NCBI RefSeq assembly: GCF_900112845.1
Contig: NZ_FONG01000001.1
Coordinates: 645,957 to 709,956, forward strand
Direction: 5' to 3'
Source: Actinacidiphila alni
GTDB lineage: Bacteria; Actinomycetota; Actinomycetes; Streptomycetales; Streptomycetaceae
DNA length: 64,000 nt
Shown here: piece after piece, positions 60,058 to 64,000 of the stretch
Numbering within the stretch: position 1 is the first letter of the stretch
How the letters are laid out: every line of letters starts with the position of its first letter
Notes under the pieces: model-generated
What the model saw: the letters and a program-made list of their open reading frames with translations, nothing else
What the model was told of the DNA's origin: nothing
The model's database searches: none
Made by a program: the position numbers and the translations under genes

Positions 60058-60127
60058 CCCCTCTGCCGTCAGGAACGGCACACTGTGGTCTTCCGAATTC
60101 CTGACCACCGACCTGACTACAGAGGGG
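60058..60127 (+). promoter_or_regulatory. Structured leader upstream of mscL
   Basis: CCCCTCTG (60058-60065) pairs with CAGAGGGG (60120-60127) and encloses GCCGT-CAGGA-ACGGC (60065-60079) and GTGGTC (60085-60090) / GACCAC (60103-60108). The outer stem ends 10 nt before the mscL start and overlaps its ribosome binding site (GAGGGG), so folding could control translation. It could also act as terminator of the amylase gene. Confidence 0.5.
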
Positions 60128-60137
60128 ACCCCCACCC

Positions 60138-60578
60138 ATGAGAGGCTTCCGGACCTTCCTGCTGCGCGGCAACGTCGTCGATCTCGCGGTCGGCATCGTG
60201 ATCGGCGCGGCCTTCACCGCGTTGGTGACCGCGTTCGTCAAGGCGTTCCTGACGCCCCTGATCGGCCTCGCCTCGGGCGCCACGGGCAACTTCGCCGCCC
60301 AGAAGTTCACGGTCTCCGACGTGACCTTCCCCTACGGCGCGTTCATCGACGCGGTGATCAGCTTCGTCATCGTCGCCGCGGTGATCTACTTCCTGGTCGT
60401 GCTGCCGATGAACCGGCTGCAGGAGAAGTTCTTCCCCAAGGCCGCCGCGGCCCCGATGCGCGAGTGCCCGGAGTGCCTGACGGCGATACCGACCGCGGCC
60501 ACCCGGTGCAGCGCGTGCACCGCGAAGGTCGGCCCGCAGATCGGTGGCCAGACGGCCCCCGCCGACCTGGCGGAGTGA
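60138..60578 (+). CDS. mscL: Large-conductance mechanosensitive channel MscL with zinc-ribbon-like tail
   Basis: A 146-aa pentameric channel subunit that opens under membrane tension to release solutes on osmotic downshock. The N-terminal RGFRTFLLRGNVVDLAVGIVIGAAFTALV helix is the family hallmark; a second membrane helix follows the periplasmic loop (about 75-98). The C terminus (about 112-130) has CPECLTAIPTAATRCSACT, two CxxC pairs typical of a zinc ribbon, which the E. coli protein lacks. ATG 60138. Possibly translationally controlled by the leader structure upstream. Not in an operon. Confidence 0.95.
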   Translation: MRGFRTFLLRGNVVDLAVGIVIGAAFTALVTAFVKAFLTPLIGLASGATGNFAAQKFTVSDVTFPYGAFIDAVISFVIVAAVIYFLVVLPMNRLQEKFFPKAAAAPMRECPECLTAIPTAATRCSACTAKVGPQIGGQTAPADLAE

Positions 60579-60597
60579 TCCGGGGCGGCTCGGCCGC

Positions 60598-61083
60598 TCA
60601 GTCGGTCCCCTCGTCGAGCGCGGCCAGCAGCGCGGTGAGCGCCGCGCGCTGGCCGTCGTCGAGCGGCGCGAGCAGCTCGGCGGCGGCGGCGCGGCGGACC
60701 CGGCGCAGCTCCAGCAGTGCCGCCCCGCCCGCCTCGGTCACCTCGATCCGGATCACCCGGCGGTTCGCCGGGTCGGGGACCCGCCGCACCAGCTCCTGCG
60801 CCTCCAGCGCGTCCACCAGCGTCGTCACCGCGCGCGGCACCACGCCGAGCCGCTGGGCGAGGTCCGCCATCCGCGGCGGCTCGTCGTAGTGCGCCAGGGC
60901 GCGCAGCAGCCGCCCCTGGGCGGGTGTCACGCCCAGCGGCTCCATGAGGTCGCGCTGGGACCGGTGCAGGCGACGGCTCAGCCGGATCAGCTGGTCGGCC
61001 AGCCGCCCGGTGATCTCGTCGGGTCCGGCCGTGACGGTCGCGCCGGAGGTGGCGGCGGCGGGCGCGGTCGTGCGGGATTCCAT
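60598..61083 (-). CDS. MarR-family transcriptional regulator
   Basis: A 161-aa winged-helix repressor: DQLIRLSRRLHRSQRDLMEPLGVTPAQGRLLRAL, then MADLAQRLGVVPRAVTTLVDALEAQELVRR and the wing VPDPANRRVIRIEVTEAG. The N terminus (about 1-25) is a flexible A/T-rich extension. MarR proteins bind palindromes as dimers and release on ligand or oxidation. It is divergent from an ABC exporter, and two palindromes fill the 95-bp gap, so it most likely represses that exporter and itself. ATG 61083. Confidence 0.92.
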   Translation of the reverse strand: MESRTTAPAAATSGATVTAGPDEITGRLADQLIRLSRRLHRSQRDLMEPLGVTPAQGRLLRALAHYDEPPRMADLAQRLGVVPRAVTTLVDALEAQELVRRVPDPANRRVIRIEVTEAGGAALLELRRVRRAAAAELLAPLDDGQRAALTALLAALDEGTD

Positions 61084-61100
61084 GGGTCGAGCGTATCAGG

Positions 61101-61141
61101 ACAATGTCCATTGTGAGTATAGGTAACAATGACCTATACTC
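61101..61141. promoter_or_regulatory. Two adjacent palindromes, MarR operator candidates
   Basis: ACAATG-TC-CATTGT (61101-61114) and GAGTATAGGT-N7-ACCTATACTC (61115-61141) abut each other; the second has 10-bp perfect arms. They overlap the expected promoters of both the MarR and exporter genes and lie in the only AT-rich patch of the region. Confidence 0.82.
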
Positions 61142-61178
61142 TCTACGACAGTGCTTCCCTGAACCTCCAAGGAGTCCT

Positions 61179-62993
61179 TTGCGCCCCGAACACGAACTCG
61201 CCTCCCGGTGGACGCCACCGAAGAAGAATCCCGACACTCCCACCGACGTGCGCCGCATTCTGCGGCTGTTCCGTCCTTACCGCGCCCGCCTCGCCCTCGT
61301 CGGCGTCCTGGTGGGCCTGTCCTCCCTCGTCTCCGTCGCCTCGCCGTTCCTGCTGCGGGCGATCCTCGACACCGCGATCCCGCAGGGCCGCACCGGGCTG
61401 CTGAGCCTGCTCGCCCTCGGCATGATCGCCACCGCCGTCGCCTCCGGGGTCTTCGGCGTCCTCCAGACGCTGATCTCCACCACCGTCGGCCAGCGCGTCA
61501 TGCACGATCTGCGCACCGCCGTCTACGAGCGGCTCCAGCGCATGTCGCTGGCCTTCTTCACCCGCACCAGGACCGGCGAGGTGCAGTCCAGGATCGCCAA
61601 CGACATCGGCGGCATGCAGGCCACCGTCACCTCGACCGCGACCTCCCTGGTCTCCAACCTCACCGCCGTCGTCGCCTCCGTCGTGGCCATGCTCGCGCTC
61701 GACTGGCGGCTGACGATCGTCTCGCTGCTGCTGCTCCCGGTCTTCGTCTGGATCGCGCGCCGTGTCGGCCGCGAACGCAAGCGGATCGCCACCAACCGGC
61801 AGCGCCAGATGGCCGCGATGTCGGCGATCGTCACCGAGTCGCTGTCGGTCAGCGGCATCCTGCTCGGCCGCACGATGGGCCGCTCCGACTCCCTGACCCG
61901 CGACTTCGCCGACGAGTCCGAGCGGCTGGTCGACCTCGAGGTGCGCTCCAGCATGTCCGGCCGCTGGCGGATGGCCATCATCGGCATCGTGATGTCGGCG
62001 ATGCCCGCGCTGCTCTACTGGGCGGCGGGACTGACCATGTCCAACGGCGCCCCCGCCGTCTCGATCGGCACCCTCGTCGCCTTCGTCTCGCTCCAGCAGG
62101 GCCTCTTCCGCCCCGCCGTCTCGCTGCTGTCGACCGGTGTGGACGTCCAGACCTCGCTCGCGCTCTTCCAGCGGATCTTCGAATACCTCGACCTGCCCGT
62201 CGACATCACCGAGCGCCCCGACGCCAGGACCCTGGACACGGTGCGCGGCGACGTCCGCTTCGAGCACGTCGACTTCTCCTACGAACCCGGCTCCGGCGAG
62301 CCGACCCTGCGCGACATCGACCTCACCGTCCCCGCCGGCAGCAGCCTGGCCGTCGTCGGTGCCACCGGCTCCGGCAAGAGCACCCTCAGCTACCTGGTGC
62401 CGCGGCTGTACGACGTGACCGGCGGCCGGGTGACGCTCGACGGCACCGATGTGCGCGACCTGACCTTCGACACCCTCGCTGACGCGGTCGGCGTCGTCTC
62501 CCAGGAGACGTACCTCTTCCACGCCTCGGTCGCCGAGAACCTGCGCTTCGCCAAGCCCGACGCCACCGACGACGAGATCCGCGCCGCCGCCGAGGCCGCG
62601 CAGATCCATGACCACATCTCCCGGCTGCCCGACGGCTACGACACCCTTGTCGGCGAACGCGGCTACCGCTTCTCCGGCGGCGAGAAGCAGCGCCTGGCCA
62701 TCGCCCGCACCATCCTGCGCGACCCGCCGGTGCTCATCCTCGACGAGGCCACCAGCGCGCTCGACACCCGGACCGAGCACGACGTGCAGGAAGCGATCGA
62801 CGCGCTCTCGGCCGGACGCACCACCATCACCATCGCCCACCGCCTGTCCACCGTGCGCGACGCCGACCAGATCGTGGTCCTCGACGCCGGCCGGATCGTC
62901 GAACGCGGCACCCACGACGACCTGCTCGCCCGCGACGGCCGCTACGCCGCCCTCGTACGGCGCGACTCGCAGCTCGCCACCACCGGGTCGTGA
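61179..62993 (+). CDS. ABC exporter (MsbA-like half transporter)
   Basis: A 604-aa fused membrane/ATPase exporter, probably a homodimer. TTG 61179 behind AGGAG (61170-61174) is the likely start; an in-frame ATG at 61104 lies within the operator and is rejected. Six membrane helices (about 35-300) precede a nucleotide-binding domain with all motifs intact: Walker A GATGSGKST, Q-loop VVSQETYLFHAS, signature FSGGEKQRLAIAR, Walker B VLILDEATSALD and H-loop IAHRLSTVRDAD. In contrast to the two-gene exporter at 54-58 kb, both ATP sites of a homodimer would work. Control by the divergent MarR suggests drug export. Confidence 0.94.
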   Translation: MRPEHELASRWTPPKKNPDTPTDVRRILRLFRPYRARLALVGVLVGLSSLVSVASPFLLRAILDTAIPQGRTGLLSLLALGMIATAVASGVFGVLQTLISTTVGQRVMHDLRTAVYERLQRMSLAFFTRTRTGEVQSRIANDIGGMQATVTSTATSLVSNLTAVVASVVAMLALDWRLTIVSLLLLPVFVWIARRVGRERKRIATNRQRQMAAMSAIVTESLSVSGILLGRTMGRSDSLTRDFADESERLVDLEVRSSMSGRWRMAIIGIVMSAMPALLYWAAGLTMSNGAPAVSIGTLVAFVSLQQGLFRPAVSLLSTGVDVQTSLALFQRIFEYLDLPVDITERPDARTLDTVRGDVRFEHVDFSYEPGSGEPTLRDIDLTVPAGSSLAVVGATGSGKSTLSYLVPRLYDVTGGRVTLDGTDVRDLTFDTLADAVGVVSQETYLFHASVAENLRFAKPDATDDEIRAAAEAAQIHDHISRLPDGYDTLVGERGYRFSGGEKQRLAIARTILRDPPVLILDEATSALDTRTEHDVQEAIDALSAGRTTITIAHRLSTVRDADQIVVLDAGRIVERGTHDDLLARDGRYAALVRRDSQLATTGS

Positions 62994-63020
62994 CCGGCGG
63001 CCGGTGCACCCGCCGCCCGG

Positions 63021-63040
63021 ACCTTACCCACGAGTAAGGT
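63021..63040 (+). promoter_or_regulatory. Palindromic operator with embedded -10
   Basis: ACCTTAC-N6-GTAAGGT (63021-63040), perfect 7-bp arms; TAAGGT (63035-63040) within the right arm can serve as the -10 of the DoxX-like gene. A TTAC/GTAA operator suits a TetR-type regulator. Confidence 0.6.
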
Positions 63041-63082
63041 AGGGGCGCGGCGGGACCCGCCCGCCCGCTCAGGAGGTGCCCG

Positions 63083-63457
63083 GTGACCGCACGTTCCACC
63101 CGTCTGCTCGTCGGCCTGCTCGCCGGCGCCGGAGCCACGCACTTCCTCGCGCCCGCGCCGTACGACGCGATCGTGCCCGAGGCGCTGCCCGGCAGCCCCC
63201 GCGCCTGGACCCGCGCCAGCGGTGTCGCCGAACTCGCCCTGGCCGCCGCCGTCGCCCATCCCGCCACCCGCCGCGCCGGCGCGCTCCTCACGGCGGGATT
63301 CTTCACCGCCGTCTTCCCCGCCAACGTCAAGATGGCCTACGACTGGCGCCACCGCCCCGCGCCCCTCAAAGCCGCCGCCTACGCCCGGCTCCCCGTCCAG
63401 GTCCCGCTGGTGATGTGGGCACTCAAGGTCAGCCGCTCCGCCGCTCCACGAGGATGA
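63083..63457 (+). CDS. DoxX-like small membrane protein
   Basis: A 124-aa membrane protein with about four hydrophobic helices, of the DoxX-like family. Recognisable blocks are AGATHFLAPAPYDAIVPEALPG, ASGVAELALAAAVAHP and TAVFPANVKMAYDWR. GTG 63083 follows AGGAGGTG. DoxX-type proteins are linked to redox or quinone functions in membranes, but the role here is unknown. A TTAC/GTAA palindrome overlaps its promoter. Its last 29 nt overlap the 3' end of the convergent LutC-type gene. Confidence 0.82.
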   Translation: MTARSTRLLVGLLAGAGATHFLAPAPYDAIVPEALPGSPRAWTRASGVAELALAAAVAHPATRRAGALLTAGFFTAVFPANVKMAYDWRHRPAPLKAAAYARLPVQVPLVMWALKVSRSAAPRG

Positions 63458-64000
63458 CGTCGAGGGTGCGGGGGCCGTGGACGCCTTCGACGCGGTCGAG
63501 TTCGATGTCGCTGGTGGCGGAGGGTCCGGAGATCCAGGTTTGTGGGTGGTGGGGGGTGAGGCGGGGGAGTGCTTGGGGGACGGAGTCGACGATCTGGTCG
63601 GGGGTGTGGATGACGCAGATGTGGTGGTCGGGGACGAGGGTGAGGATACGACGCCCCTGGTCGGGACCCGCGTCCAGGACGATGGTGCCCGTTTCGGCGA
63701 TCGCCAGGGCGCAGCCGGTGATGACGGTGTCGATGGTGTCGAGGTCCTGGGGGGTCTGGGCGGGGTCGTCGGTGTGGCGGTGGACGGTGTCGGGGACGGC
63801 GTCCAGCCAGCCGGCGGGCAGGTCGTGGGGGACGACGATGCTGCGGGTTCTGTGGTCGGCCAGGAGTCGGGCGATGGTGGTGGGGAGGCCGGCGGCGGTG
63901 GTGTGGTGGACGTGGGCGCGGTAGTCGGTGAGGTGGTCGGCGAGCAGGTCGGTGGTCTGCTGGGGGGTGCGGTGGGCGTGGGTGGTGAGGTAGTCGCGGG
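63429..64000 (-). CDS. lutC: LutC/YkgG-type LUD domain protein, 5' partial
   Basis: The reverse strand is open from the window edge to TGA at 63431-63429, giving 190 visible residues of a LUD-domain protein. The end of the family is clear: VITGCALAIAETGTIVLD, an ILTLVPDHHICVI strand and the C-terminal GPSATSDIELDRVEGVHGPR motif. LutC works with LutA and LutB in cytoplasmic L-lactate oxidation to pyruvate; those genes would lie outside the window. Codons end in C almost without exception, more extreme than in neighbouring genes. The start codon is not in the window. It overlaps the convergent DoxX-like gene by 29 nt. Confidence 0.88.
   Translation of the reverse strand, partial: RDYLTTHAHRTPQQTTDLLADHLTDYRAHVHHTTAAGLPTTIARLLADHRTRSIVVPHDLPAGWLDAVPDTVHRHTDDPAQTPQDLDTIDTVITGCALAIAETGTIVLDAGPDQGRRILTLVPDHHICVIHTPDQIVDSVPQALPRLTPHHPQTWISGPSATSDIELDRVEGVHGPRTLDVILVERRSG

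Noticed and set aside
61104..61106. ATG start for the ABC exporter at 61 kb
   Set aside because: It lies inside the operator palindrome, has no ribosome binding site and adds non-conserved residues; TTG 61179 follows AGGAG.

Overview
The window is very GC-rich actinobacterial chromosome, almost certainly Streptomyces or a close relative such as Streptacidiphilus or Kitasatospora. Support comes from strong G/C preference at third codon positions, frequent GTG starts, AGGAG-type ribosome binding sites, several probable leaderless GTG genes placed about 7 nt after a TANNNT -10 box, and typical Streptomyces families: a cellulase/chitinase-type secretome with CBM13, an orphan roadblock protein, a DUF6397-like protein, HtpX-PspAB, a DUF3516 helicase and an HTH-citrate synthase. 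I saw no rRNA, tRNA, insertion sequence, prophage or CRISPR array. It reads as ordinary chromosome with accessory secreted-enzyme islands.

Layout. 1-4.4 kb: SNF2 helicase (5' end cut off by the window), SWIM zinc-finger partner and a flippase-like membrane protein. 4.6-7.3 kb: two overlapping secreted glycosidases (GH16 and GH18) sharing a duplicated CBM13 module. 7.4-10.6 kb: an OmpR-type two-component system followed by a secreted protein and a lipoprotein. 10.7-13.7 kb: family A DNA polymerase divergent from a methyltransferase, then a thioredoxin behind a textbook SigR promoter. 14.2-16.7 kb: an HTH-fused citrate synthase divergent from a second citrate synthase, with two AT-rich palindromes between them. 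16.9-24.9 kb: quinone oxidoreductase behind a TetR-type operator, htpX-pspAB, a Ddn-like oxidoreductase, an MFS exporter with a SnoaL-like protein, an HTH regulator and a helical-repeat protein. 25-32.3 kb: APC permease, then a fatty-acid beta-oxidation operon (CoA transferase/racemase, thiolase, FadB-like) behind TetR-like palindromes, and a MerR regulator. 32.4-40.8 kb: M1 peptidase lipoprotein, fatty acid desaturase, Tex, a secreted X-Pro peptidase, a small membrane protein and a NADAR protein. 40.8-48.3 kb: a large secreted GH13 amylase with two starch-binding modules, an FAD oxidoreductase, a hypothetical protein, a methyltransferase, YnfA and a roadblock protein. 48.4-54 kb: DUF6397-like protein, TesB thioesterase, DUF3516 helicase and a membrane metal-hydrolase-like protein. 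54-64 kb: a heterodimeric ABC exporter, a second secreted amylase (GH13-CBM20), MscL, a MarR regulator divergent from a homodimeric ABC exporter, a DoxX-like protein and the end of a LutC-type gene.

Functional themes. Polysaccharide degradation (laminarin/beta-1,3-glucan, a GH18 substrate and starch) is prominent, and the two amylases share GCAAGT-type upstream sites that suggest one LacI-family regulator. Lipid metabolism recurs (racemase-thiolase-FadB, desaturase, TesB). Envelope and oxidative stress functions (HtpX, PspAB, thioredoxin, MscL, ABC exporters) carry ECF-like promoters or divergent regulator palindromes. The most unusual items are the HTH-citrate synthase that may control its divergent paralogue, an ABC exporter whose two nucleotide-binding domains are degenerate in complementary ways, and a 65-bp exact repeat that could fuse two adjacent glycosidases in frame. 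No clearly new multi-gene defence or mobile system was found.
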